Below are positions 4,942 through 10,953 of a stretch of 10,953 nt of DNA, piece after piece. The notes under the pieces were generated by a model, which had not been told where the DNA came from, did no database searches, and saw only the letters and a program-made list of their open reading frames with translations. The position numbers and the translations under genes were made by a program. Numbering within the stretch: position 1 is the first letter of the stretch; every line of letters starts with the position of its first letter. This DNA comes from RBG-16-66-20 sp036560705 (GTDB taxonomy: Bacteria; Pseudomonadota; Gammaproteobacteria; Burkholderiales; SG8-39): positions 1 to 10,953 of the forward strand of contig DATBQR010000101.1 of NCBI GenBank assembly GCA_036560705.1, read 5' to 3'.

Positions 4942-6074
4942 TTCAACTGATCGTACAGCAGCGCGACGATGCGGCGCGTGGTCTGCGTGTTCGCCTGCGC
5001 GCCGTCCTTGGTCAGCACCTGCACCACGCACTTGCCCGCGAACTGCCGGATGTGCACCCGGTACTGCTCAGCTTTCACCGTCTTGTCGTTCGACTTCCAG
5101 AAAGCCAGCTTGGAGAGGAGGCCATTTTCACCGTCCTTCTTTTCCATGTCGGCGGCATCGGTGTCGGCGTAGCGCACGAAATACTGGCCTTTCTGGCGGT
5201 CGCGGTCCTCGACGGTGAAGCCGACGCGATCGAGCGCGAGGCCCACGCGCCGCCAGGCACGATCGAAAGGCTCGAACACTTCGAGCGATTCGAAACCGCC
5301 GATGCCGGCCTGCACTGCGGCGCGCGCCGGGGGCTGCGCCGCGGTGGCGACCATCTGCTTGGCCTTGTCCTCCTGCGAGCCGAGACGGATCATCAGCCGG
5401 CGCAGGAACTCCGCCTCCAGTTCAGGATCCGCCGGGCGCGGCTGCCACACGGTCGAGCTGCCGGACTTGTCCACCTCGATCATGCCGCGGTGGCTGATGT
5501 AGATCTCGGTGCCGCCCTCGTCGTTGCGCTCCAGGCGGGTGCGGAACTTGTCGCGCTCGGCCGTCGAATAAATCTGGTCGATCAGCTTGCCGAGCGCGCT
5601 GCGCAGCCAGTCCTGCGGGATCTTGGCGCGGTTCTCCGCCCAGTCGGTCTCCATCACGCCCGCCTCGGGAAGGCTGACGGCGAGGAGGAAGCCGTTTTCC
5701 TGCCAGAAATCGCGCACCAGCGGCCACACCTTCTCCGGCGGCTCGGCGATCACCAGCCAGCGCTGGCTGCCCGCGCGTTCGACGCGCATCTTGTCGATCT
5801 TCGGCAGCACGCCGGCGTTGAGGTTGCCCATTTTCGCCTGCTGCTGGCGGTCCTGCTGGTAGTCGGACAGCGTCGCCGAACTCTTGCCGGTTTCCGGCAC
5901 CACGTAGCGGTTGTCGCGCGTCGGCGTGGTCAGGTCGGGCGGAATTTCGAGGGTCGGCAGCTGTCCGGCCGATTTGTAATCGATTCTCTTGCCCTCGAGC
6001 ATGTCGGTGGCGGTGCTGCAGCCGCCGAGCACGGCCGTGAGGGTAGCAAGGGCCGCGAGAAGGACAATCCTCAT
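4938..6074 (-). CDS. bamC: Outer membrane protein assembly factor BamC (lipoprotein)
   Basis: The 378-residue precursor, somewhat longer than E. coli BamC (about 344), begins with a hydrophobic signal and the lipobox LGGC, placing the lipidated residue at Cys19. The mature N-terminus contains LEIPPDLTTPTRDNRY, matching the conserved unstructured segment by which BamC binds BamD. Two helix-grip-like domains follow, roughly residues 95-210 and 240-375, the second including WRRVGLALDRVGFTVEDRDRQKGQYFVRY. As a Bam complex lipoprotein it helps insert beta-barrel proteins into the outer membrane and is a non-essential accessory subunit in E. coli. ATG at 6074 overlaps the dapA stop as ATGA, so translation is coupled to dapA. 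The dapA-bamC order is a known proteobacterial arrangement. The stop overlaps the start of the metallohydrolase. Confidence 0.92.
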   Translation of the reverse strand: MRIVLLAALATLTAVLGGCSTATDMLEGKRIDYKSAGQLPTLEIPPDLTTPTRDNRYVVPETGKSSATLSDYQQDRQQQAKMGNLNAGVLPKIDKMRVERAGSQRWLVIAEPPEKVWPLVRDFWQENGFLLAVSLPEAGVMETDWAENRAKIPQDWLRSALGKLIDQIYSTAERDKFRTRLERNDEGGTEIYISHRGMIEVDKSGSSTVWQPRPADPELEAEFLRRLMIRLGSQEDKAKQMVATAAQPPARAAVQAGIGGFESLEVFEPFDRAWRRVGLALDRVGFTVEDRDRQKGQYFVRYADTDAADMEKKDGENGLLSKLAFWKSNDKTVKAEQYRVHIRQFAGKCVVQVLTKDGAQANTQTTRRIVALLYDQLK

Positions 6075-6976
6075 GCGCGCTTTTCGACCATCCGCAGCGG
6101 CAGGGCGATGCCGGCCTCCGCGAGCGCTTCGCGCACGGCGTCGTAGCTGCGCTCGGTCAGCGGCACCATCGGCAGACGCAGACCGGGCTCGATCAGGCCC
6201 ATCTGCGTCATCGCCCACTTCACGGGCGCCGGGCTGGTCTCGACGAACAGCTTCTGGTGCAGGCCGATCAGCCGCAGGTTCAGCTCGCGCGCCGTCTTGA
6301 CGTCGCCGACCAGGGCCGCCGCGCACATCTCATGCATCATCCGCGGCGCCACATTGGCGGTCACCGAGATCACGCCGTGGCCGCCCAGCAGGATCAGCGC
6401 CAGCGCGCCGGCATCCTCGCCCGAGTAGATGGCGAAATTGCGCGGCGCGCGCTTGATCAGGTCCGTGCCGCGCTCGATGTTGGCGGTGGCGTCCTTGATG
6501 CCGATGATGCCCGGTATCTGCGCGAGGCGCAGCACGGTGTCGTTCTGCAGGTCGGCGACCGTCCGCACCGGCACGTTGTAGAGGATCATCGGCAGTTCCA
6601 CCGTTTCCGCGATCCTGCGGAAGTGCTGGTACATGCCTTCCTGCGTCGGCTTGTTGTAGTACGGCACCACCGACAGACTGGCGGTCGCGCCGTTCTTCTT
6701 GGCCGAGGCGGAGAGCTCGATCGCTTCGGCGGTGGAATTGCCGCCGGTGCCGGCGATGATCGGGATGCGGCCCTTGGAATGCTCGACGGCGACACGGATG
6801 AGTTCCTTGTGTTCGTCGAAATCCACCGTCGGCGACTCGCCCGTGGTGCCCACGACGACGATGCCGTCGGTGCCTTCGGCGATGTGCCAATCGATCAGGC
6901 CCTTGAAGCGGGCGAGATCCAGCCGTCCATCCTCCAGCATCGGGGTGACGATCGCGACCAGGCTGCCTGTAATCAT
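6071..6976 (-). CDS. dapA: 4-hydroxy-tetrahydrodipicolinate synthase
   Basis: The 301-residue product is a class I aldolase-fold enzyme that condenses pyruvate with aspartate semialdehyde, the first step specific to the diaminopimelate/lysine pathway, in the cytoplasm. Catalytic residues fall at the E. coli numbers: Thr44-Thr45 in VVGTTGESPT, Tyr133 and Arg138 in ILYNVPVRT, and the Schiff-base lysine Lys161 in GIIGIKDAT. Tyr107 in VVPYYNKPT completes the proton relay. ATG at 6976 gives MITGSLVAIVTP, the family N-terminus, with GGAG eight bases upstream; in-frame ATGs at 7006 and 7048 would add unconserved residues. A 46-base gap separates it from the preceding methyltransferase gene and holds a possible promoter, so dapA probably heads the dapA-bamC-metallohydrolase unit, which is chained by four-base overlaps. 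Confidence 0.97.
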   Translation of the reverse strand: MITGSLVAIVTPMLEDGRLDLARFKGLIDWHIAEGTDGIVVVGTTGESPTVDFDEHKELIRVAVEHSKGRIPIIAGTGGNSTAEAIELSASAKKNGATASLSVVPYYNKPTQEGMYQHFRRIAETVELPMILYNVPVRTVADLQNDTVLRLAQIPGIIGIKDATANIERGTDLIKRAPRNFAIYSGEDAGALALILLGGHGVISVTANVAPRMMHEMCAAALVGDVKTARELNLRLIGLHQKLFVETSPAPVKWAMTQMGLIEPGLRLPMVPLTERSYDAVREALAEAGIALPLRMVEKRA

Positions 6977-7019
6977 GTGTCCAACTCCATTTGAAATGAC
7001 GCCCATCGGGTCACCGGCG

Positions 7020-7050
7020 ATTTTATCCCTTCCCTGCTTGCACAGCACAA
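7020..7050 (-). promoter_or_regulatory. Candidate promoter for dapA-bamC
   Basis: On the minus strand TAAAAT (7020-7025) is a good -10, with a weak TTGTGC (7045-7050) 19 bases upstream. Transcription would start near 7013, about 37 bases before dapA. The -10 overlaps the stop codon of the methyltransferase gene. The weak -35 and long spacer keep this tentative. Confidence 0.35.
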
Positions 7051-7532
7051 AGTCTTTGAATCATTGCGGGTTTCGGGTGACCTAGCGCGCCTTCCTCGAA
7101 GCCCTTTACGGTCAATCCGGCGAACGCTTCCAGCAACTCGCCCGGCCGCAGCAGGAACTCGGGGTTGGAGGGCCTGCCGAAGCGTTCGTTCCCCAGCATG
7201 AAGGTCTCGTACAGCAGCACGCCGCCCGCGGCGAGCGACTCGATCAGCCGCGGAAAAAGGGGGCGGTACAGGTAATTAGTGACCACCACGGCCTCGAACC
7301 GCTCCCCCGCCAACGGCCAGGGACTGCCGTTTTCCAGGTCCGCCCGCACGAAACGCGCACCGGGGATGGTCTGGTCCTCTCGGTCCAGCGCGACGACTTT
7401 CAGGTTTCTGCCCAGAAAGAAATTCGCGTGGCGGCCGCTCCCGCAGGCCACGTCGAGCACCGTACCGCGCGTTACGAGCGGCGCCCAGCGCTCTACCCAG
7501 GCCGACGGCTCCGCAATGCCGTGCGCTTTCAT
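7023..7532 (-). CDS. Class I SAM-dependent methyltransferase
   Basis: The 169-residue protein has the Rossmann-type methyltransferase motif I (TVLDVACGSGRHANFF, about residues 24-39), an acidic residue at the end of strand 2 (VVALDRED, about 46-53) that would bind the ribose, a motif II-like ARFVRADLE and the motif IV-like VVVTNYLYRP. LLYETFMLGNERFG follows, as in small TehB-like and related methyltransferases. It is short, a single catalytic domain with no substrate-recognition extension, and cytoplasmic. The substrate cannot be told from the sequence; TehB-like detoxification or a small-molecule substrate are options. ATG at 7532 overlaps the stop of the DinB-like gene by four bases (ATGA), so the two are probably co-translated. 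The stop is 46 bases from the dapA start. Confidence 0.88.
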   Translation of the reverse strand: MKAHGIAEPSAWVERWAPLVTRGTVLDVACGSGRHANFFLGRNLKVVALDREDQTIPGARFVRADLENGSPWPLAGERFEAVVVTNYLYRPLFPRLIESLAAGGVLLYETFMLGNERFGRPSNPEFLLRPGELLEAFAGLTVKGFEEGALGHPKPAMIQRLCAVQAGKG

Positions 7533-8035
7533 GCCTTGCCGCGCGCGTCTCTAAGATAGACGGGAAGGTCGGTGGTCGGCGGGCGGGCGGGAATCTCGTA
7601 GAACATCTGGGCGACGAAGCCACGGTGATAAGACGTATGGTTGACGATGTGAAGCAGGATTTCGCCGCGCGTCAGGGCACCCTCTCCTTCGCCCACGAAA
7701 GTGAAGTGCACCGTTTCCGCCAGCGCGGCGTCGCTCAGCGCATCGCTCCAGGCGACGTACCAGGCGTCGATTTCCTGCTGGGCGCGCCACAAATCGGCGA
7801 GCGGCGGGTGGTCCGGCGTATTGCGCGCGGAATAGCCGTGCGCCCGCCCCTCCATGTGCGCCTGGAAGATGCGGTCGATGACGTAGTTGTGGTTGAGCAT
7901 GTGCACGATGTTCCTGAACAGGCTTTTGCGCGGCTTGACGGCTTCGCCCTCCGGCAGCGCGGCGACGGCGTCGAATATCAGCCGGTTGGCCCACGCGCCA
8001 TAGCGCGTGAGCATGCGGGCGTCATCGCGATTCAT
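7529..8035 (-). CDS. DinB family protein (DinB/YfiT-like putative metal-dependent protein)
   Basis: The 168-residue protein fits the DinB/YfiT four-helix bundle family. The N-terminal LTRYGAWANRLIFDAVAALPEG is the typical first helix, followed by HMLNHNYVIDRIFQAHMEG. The usual metal-site histidines are visible: one in helix 2 (HMLNH, about residues 43-47) and a pair in HIVNHTSYHRG (about 132-142). Family members are thiol-S-transferases or of unknown role, often in thiol or stress metabolism. The product is cytoplasmic. ATG at 8035 (MNRDDARML) is chosen because the longer frame from 8146 runs into the upstream gene. It lies 16 bases downstream of the membrane-protein gene and overlaps the methyltransferase start by four bases. 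No substrate can be proposed. Confidence 0.88.
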   Translation of the reverse strand: MNRDDARMLTRYGAWANRLIFDAVAALPEGEAVKPRKSLFRNIVHMLNHNYVIDRIFQAHMEGRAHGYSARNTPDHPPLADLWRAQQEIDAWYVAWSDALSDAALAETVHFTFVGEGEGALTRGEILLHIVNHTSYHRGFVAQMFYEIPARPPTTDLPVYLRDARGKA

Positions 8036-8051
8036 CGAAGCATCTTTCGAT

Positions 8052-8567
8052 TTAGAATTTTTCCGACACCCTGAGAGAAATGCAGGCCAGGCAATAGGTC
8101 CAGGCGGCAGCGCCGGACAGAAAATAGACCCAGTCAGACGTTCCAACCAGCCGTGGATTCATCTGCCTGTAGGAGAAAGGTGCCGAGGCGTTGTCGTAAA
8201 TCAGCCAGAGGCAAAGGAGGGCGAAAAACACCAGCGCCCAGATCACTCCCGCGTTCGCGAAATAAAGCAGGAACCCGCCCGCGCCATTGGCGAGCACCTG
8301 ATAGGGAAGCTCGCTCCAGGCGAACCGTTTCCTGTAGGTATCGCGGAATTTGGCTTCCGACTCACGCTCGCTGGCCAGCATGTCGCGGGTGGAAGGCCCG
8401 GGGCCGAGCGGCGGCAGGTTCATACGGCATATCGCGGCGCCGTTCGCGAAGAACGCCAGCGTGGCAACCGCCCAGGCCCAGAACACCCACATGACCGGCA
8501 CGATTTCTAGCGCCGCCGACCGTGGCAGGTCCATATAACGGATAACCAAGCCGAACGGCAGGTTCAT
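8052..8567 (-). CDS. Uncharacterised four-helix inner-membrane protein
   Basis: I do not recognise this 171-residue protein. Hydrophobic segments lie at about residues 22-45, 91-108, 108-124 and 145-165, so it probably crosses the inner membrane four times with a hydrophilic stretch (about 50-88, rich in Glu, Arg and Lys) between the first and second helices. The segments are rich in Trp and aromatic residues (MWVFWAW, WALVFFALLCLWLIY). There is no signal peptide, lipobox or recognised catalytic motif. ATG at 8567 gives the longest frame and has a poor ribosome-binding site; a second ATG at 8534 (MDLPRSAAL) is possible. It begins seven bases after the hydrolase stop and is followed 16 bases later by the DinB-like gene, so it probably shares their transcript. 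Confidence 0.75.
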   Translation of the reverse strand: MNLPFGLVIRYMDLPRSAALEIVPVMWVFWAWAVATLAFFANGAAICRMNLPPLGPGPSTRDMLASERESEAKFRDTYRKRFAWSELPYQVLANGAGGFLLYFANAGVIWALVFFALLCLWLIYDNASAPFSYRQMNPRLVGTSDWVYFLSGAAAWTYCLACISLRVSEKF

Positions 8568-8573
8568 GGGAAT

Positions 8574-9302
8574 CTATTTTAGCTTTTCGAGAAATTCCCC
8601 GATCGTGCCGGCGAGCTGCGTTTCCCTGTCGACGTAAAAGTGGTCGGCGCCCTTGATCATGATCTGCGTCGATCCCGGGACCGCATTGAGCATCAGCCGC
8701 CGCCGCCAGTCGGCGCGCAACACGCCCGGCAGATCATTTTCGCCGTACAGGTCGAGCACCGGCACCTTGACGTTGCCCATCCTGCCGAAGTCGCCCGAGA
8801 GCCCCATGCAGACCCAGGCGGCGAAGGGCGCGCCGGGCGTGCGCTCGAAATACACGCTCGCCATTCGCGAACCCAGGCTGTGGGACAGCAGGACCGGCCG
8901 CGGGAAACCCCGGGCGGCGAGCCAGTCCGCGCCCGCCTGGATGCGCGCCGCCGCTTCGGGAAACAGCGGCGGGTATTCGTAGGGCGCCGCATCGGATCTC
9001 TGCACCGGCATCTGGATCGACAACGTGGCGTAGCCCATGTCTGCCAGCGTGGTGCGCAGGATGCCGATCACGCTGTGGTCGGGATGCACGCCGATGCCGT
9101 GCACCAGCAGGATGGCCCTTTTTGCCGTTTTATTTTCTACATACAAGCCCAGAAACTCGCGGCCGGACGGCAACTTCAACTGCACGGCGTCGCCGACCAC
9201 CAGGTTGGGCACCACTTCGGCCGCCCAGCGCTGCTCGCGGTCGTAGTCCTGCGCATTTGCGCCAAACGCAGCCAGCAGGAAAACGAGAGGCAGGAGCCTC
9301 AT
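8574..9302 (-). CDS. Exported alpha/beta-hydrolase-fold protein (possibly DUF3530-like)
   Basis: The 242-residue precursor begins MRLLPLVFLLAAFGANA followed by Gln-Asp, a short Sec signal peptide with an AxA cleavage site, so the mature protein is probably periplasmic. The fold is an alpha/beta hydrolase: AILLVHGIGVHPD (about residues 63-75) gives the oxyanion region, LLSHSLGSRMA places the nucleophile at Ser142 with Ser instead of Gly in the first position of the G-x-S-x-G elbow, VPVLDLYGENDLPG offers Asp190, and KGADHFY gives His221. The triad therefore looks complete. The substrate is unknown; esterase, peptidase or thioesterase activity are all possible. ATG at 9302 overlaps the permease stop by four bases (ATGA), so it is probably translationally coupled to the transporter. 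The membrane protein starts seven bases after its stop. Confidence 0.85.
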   Translation of the reverse strand: MRLLPLVFLLAAFGANAQDYDREQRWAAEVVPNLVVGDAVQLKLPSGREFLGLYVENKTAKRAILLVHGIGVHPDHSVIGILRTTLADMGYATLSIQMPVQRSDAAPYEYPPLFPEAAARIQAGADWLAARGFPRPVLLSHSLGSRMASVYFERTPGAPFAAWVCMGLSGDFGRMGNVKVPVLDLYGENDLPGVLRADWRRRLMLNAVPGSTQIMIKGADHFYVDRETQLAGTIGEFLEKLK

Positions 9303-10642
9303 TTCTTCCGCGCGAACCAGTACAGGGGAATTCCCGCCGCCATCACCAGCAGGCCGGCGAGCACCGCGTCGCCGAACTTGGGACCGAACACGGGATTGCG
9401 GACGTAGTCGATGCTGGAATAGAGCATGTAGACGCAGGTGGCGCAGAAAATCAGCGGAATGACGGGATAGAACGGGACCTTGATGTCCACGGGGGGCTTG
9501 CCTTGTTTCCGGTCCTGGATTCGAAAGCAGAACAGCGTCACGCCTGTCAGCAGAAAGAACGTCCAGAACACCGGCGAAGTGTAGGCGACCATCGCGTTGA
9601 AGCCGTCGGGCGTCGCCGCGCCGGCGCCCACCAGCGTCAGCGTGATCGCGCCCTGCAGCAGCAGCGCGTTCGCCGGCGTGCTGCCCGCCGCGCGCCAGGC
9701 GCCAAGGCGGCGGAAGACCGGAAAATCCCGGCCCAGCGCGTAGGTGGTACGCGCGCCGGTAAATATTGCCGCGTTGATCGTCGTCAGCACCGAGACGCAC
9801 ACGATCAACGCGATCAACAGAGCGCCCTTCTCCCCGGCAATGGCGCGCATCACGTCCGCCGCGACGGCCTTCGATTCCTTGATGCCGCCGTGGCCGAGCA
9901 CCGCCAGGTAACCGAGATTCACCAGCAGGTAGAGCGCCGTCACCGCCAGCACGCCGGTCACCAGGATGCGCGTCATGTTGCGCCGGCCGTCGCGCACCTC
10001 GCCCGCGAGGTAAGCCGCCTCGTTCCAGCCGCCGTAGGCGAGCAGCACGAAGATCATCGCAAACCCGAAGGACCCGCCGCCCGCCGCTGCAGCCGCTGAC
10101 TCTACCTGCACGGGCGCGCCGCCGATGATCAGCGCGGCGACCGAAAACGCCGCCAGGCTCGCGACGAGCGCGGTTTCCATCACTTTCTGCAGCCCCTTCG
10201 ACTGCAGCGTGCCGGCGACATTGAGCAGCGTGAGCGCCGCCACCGAGAGGGCTGCCCAGATCGCCGGACTGTGGGCGCCCAGGCTGAGAATTTCCGAAGC
10301 GTAGTCGCCGAACACGAACGCCACCGCCGCGATGGCGCCGGTCTGGATGACGGTCATGCGCGACCAGGCAAACAGGAAGGCGACGCCCCTGCCCAGCCCG
10401 CCGGCGAGGAACACGTATTCGCCGCCGGTATCCGGATGACGGCCGGCAAGTTCCGCGTAGACCAGCGCGCCGCACAGCGAAACCGCGCCGCCGAGCAGCC
10501 AGGCGAACAGGAACTCCGCGGCGCCCGACGTGGCGCCCGCGACGGTGGACGGCGCCTTGAAAATCAGCGCGCCGATGATCATCCCGACGGTGAGGAAAAT
10601 GCCGTCGGCGGCCGACAGCAGCTGCCTGGGCGCGACGCTCAT
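9299..10642 (-). CDS. APC-superfamily amino acid permease
   Basis: The 447-residue integral membrane protein has about 12 hydrophobic helices and belongs to the amino acid-polyamine-organocation superfamily. The first helix carries FLTVGMIIGALIFKAPS, the variant of the G-x-G-I-F unwound substrate-binding segment (about residues 16-32). FAWLLGGAVSLCGALVYAELAGRHPDTGGEYVFL (residues 45-78) is a classic helix 2-3 motif, including the conserved Ala-Glu-Leu and Pro-x-x-Gly-Gly-x-Tyr. It should take up or exchange an amino acid or polyamine across the inner membrane using a proton or antiport gradient; the substrate cannot be read from the sequence. ATG at 10642 has a poor Shine-Dalgarno site. It heads the minus-strand run and overlaps the exported hydrolase by four bases, hinting that the hydrolase may release or process a compound related to the permease cargo. 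Confidence 0.92.
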   Translation of the reverse strand: MSVAPRQLLSAADGIFLTVGMIIGALIFKAPSTVAGATSGAAEFLFAWLLGGAVSLCGALVYAELAGRHPDTGGEYVFLAGGLGRGVAFLFAWSRMTVIQTGAIAAVAFVFGDYASEILSLGAHSPAIWAALSVAALTLLNVAGTLQSKGLQKVMETALVASLAAFSVAALIIGGAPVQVESAAAAAGGGSFGFAMIFVLLAYGGWNEAAYLAGEVRDGRRNMTRILVTGVLAVTALYLLVNLGYLAVLGHGGIKESKAVAADVMRAIAGEKGALLIALIVCVSVLTTINAAIFTGARTTYALGRDFPVFRRLGAWRAAGSTPANALLLQGAITLTLVGAGAATPDGFNAMVAYTSPVFWTFFLLTGVTLFCFRIQDRKQGKPPVDIKVPFYPVIPLIFCATCVYMLYSSIDYVRNPVFGPKFGDAVLAGLLVMAAGIPLYWFARKK

Positions 10643-10688
10643 GGCCGCGCGCGGAATAACACTGATAAAAGGAGCAATGCCATCCGGG

Positions 10689-10694
10689 TAGAAT
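10689..10694 (+). promoter_or_regulatory. Candidate -10 element of the tRNA-Arg gene
   Basis: TAGAAT lies 10 bases before the first base of the tRNA and is followed by a GC-rich discriminator. This fits a stable-RNA promoter with a very short leader, but no clear -35 is visible at 16-18 bases. Confidence 0.3.
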
Positions 10695-10704
10695 CCGTCC
10701 TCGC

Positions 10705-10780
10705 GCCCCGGTAGCTCAGTGGATAGAGCAGCCCCCTCCTAAGGGGCAGGTCGCACGTTCGATTCGTGTCTGGGGCGCCA
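10705..10780 (+). tRNA. tRNA-Arg, anticodon CCT
   Basis: The 76-base gene folds as a full cloverleaf. The acceptor stem is GCCCCGG with CTGGGGC (one G-T pair), followed by discriminator G and an encoded CCA (10778-10780). The D arm is GCTC/GAGC with an eight-base loop. The anticodon stem is GCCCC/GGGGC with loop CTCCTAA, giving anticodon CCT at 10738-10740, which reads the arginine codon AGG. The variable loop has five bases and the T arm is GCACG/CGTGT with the TTC start of the T loop. It is transcribed opposite to the genes on both sides, with only 10 bases to the stop of the convergent flavoprotein gene. Confidence 0.97.
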
Positions 10781-10790
10781 CGCACCGATT

Positions 10791-10953
10791 CTAGCCGCCG
10801 CGAATGAAGCTGCGCAGCCAGCGTCGGTCGAGCCAGTTCTTCCAGCGCCACACCCACGCGCCTTCGGCGCTCCAGCTGCCGCGCTCCGCGATCGCGTACT
10901 TCGCCCCGCAGCTCACGAGCTGCAGCGCGCGGCGCCGCTGCGGATGCGGCATC
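10791..10953 (-). CDS. C-terminal end of a probable NAD(P)/FAD-dependent (NDH-2-like) oxidoreductase, cut by window edge
   Basis: Only the last 53 codons are in the window, ending at TAG (10791-10793). The visible tail reads PHPQRRRALQLVSCGAKYAIAE, then GSWSAEGAWVWRWKNWLDRR and WLRSFIRGG. The pattern QRR-AL-L-(S/A)-G-(K/R)-AIA, then W-x-W-RWK-x-(W/R)-(I/L)DRR, is what I expect at the C-terminus of type II NADH dehydrogenase-like flavoproteins, where it forms an amphipathic membrane-association helix. The nucleotide-binding domains lie outside the window, so activity cannot be judged. An in-frame ATG near 10952 is internal, not the likely start. It runs convergently towards the tRNA with a 10-base gap and no obvious terminator between them. 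Confidence 0.65.
   Translation of the reverse strand, partial: MPHPQRRRALQLVSCGAKYAIAERGSWSAEGAWVWRWKNWLDRRWLRSFIRGG

Noticed and set aside
6257..6994. A 245-codon plus-strand frame antisense to dapA
   Set aside because: dapA is unmistakable, with catalytic residues at E. coli positions; the antisense frame shows no family resemblance.
9122..10099. A 325-codon plus-strand frame antisense to the permease
   Set aside because: It is rich in Arg, Gln and His without any domain, opposite a clear 12-helix transporter.
8574..10475. A 633-codon minus-strand frame joining the hydrolase to sequence inside the permease
   Set aside because: Only the last 242 residues are real. The upstream part is the permease gene read in the wrong frame, full of Arg and Gly, and the hydrolase has its own signal peptide and ATG at 9302.
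10703..10776. An alternative acceptor stem GCGCCCC with GGGGCGC for the tRNA
   Set aside because: It would shift the cloverleaf by two bases, leave no encoded CCA in register and break the usual two-base spacer before the D arm. The register 10705-10780 satisfies every arm.
1..10953. CRISPR array, insertion sequence, prophage genes or plasmid origin
   Set aside because: No regularly spaced repeats, transposase-like or integrase-like frames, terminal inverted repeats or iterons were seen, and base composition looks even across the window.

Overview
The window is GC-rich, densely packed bacterial chromosome. Gene content (FMN-binding GltB-like protein, PrxQ peroxiredoxin, L16 arginine hydroxylase, dapA-bamC-metallohydrolase block, RpoD-type promoters, Shine-Dalgarno sites) points to a proteobacterium, most likely a betaproteobacterium (Burkholderiales, Nitrosomonadales or a relative). 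That placement is an inference from protein style and gene order, not from a search. There is no sign of a prophage, transposon, CRISPR array or recent insertion. It reads as core housekeeping sequence with a few poorly characterised genes.

Layout. (1) 1-2037, minus strand: a membrane-anchored stand-alone GltB-like FMN/Fe-S protein, truncated by the left edge, preceded by a bcp/prxQ peroxiredoxin. A 59-base inverted repeat separates the two. (2) 2038-2130 is a divergent promoter region. (3) 2131-4090, plus strand: roxA (2-oxoglutarate oxygenase acting on ribosomal protein L16), an overlapping small gene of unknown function, then a separately transcribed small Ala/Pro-rich lipoprotein. This arm ends at a strong GNRA-loop terminator that also closes the minus-strand genes arriving from the right. 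(4) 4162-10642, minus strand: eight tightly packed genes. In transcription order they are an APC-type permease, an exported alpha/beta hydrolase, a four-helix membrane protein, a DinB-like protein, a SAM methyltransferase, dapA, bamC and a WalJ/YycJ-like metallohydrolase. Four junctions in this run are 4-base stop/start overlaps (ATGA or GTGA), so much of it is probably translationally coupled. (5) The right edge has a plus-strand tRNA-Arg(CCT) and, on the minus strand, the last 53 codons of what looks like a type II NADH dehydrogenase-like flavoprotein.

How the genes fit together. dapA feeds diaminopimelate and lysine synthesis for the cell wall, and bamC encodes an outer-membrane assembly lipoprotein. 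Their adjacency is a known proteobacterial arrangement. The peroxiredoxin and the oxygen-dependent RoxA share one divergent control region, and both suit an aerobic lifestyle. The permease, hydrolase and small membrane protein form an uncharacterised group. The most notable points are a probable leaderless roxA transcript, a peroxiredoxin lacking the usual resolving cysteine, an Ala/Pro/Thr lipoprotein whose predicted mRNA begins at a stem-loop, and a conserved-looking unknown protein overlapping roxA that may be a degenerate phospholipase-D-like half domain. I did not find a clearly new multi-gene system.
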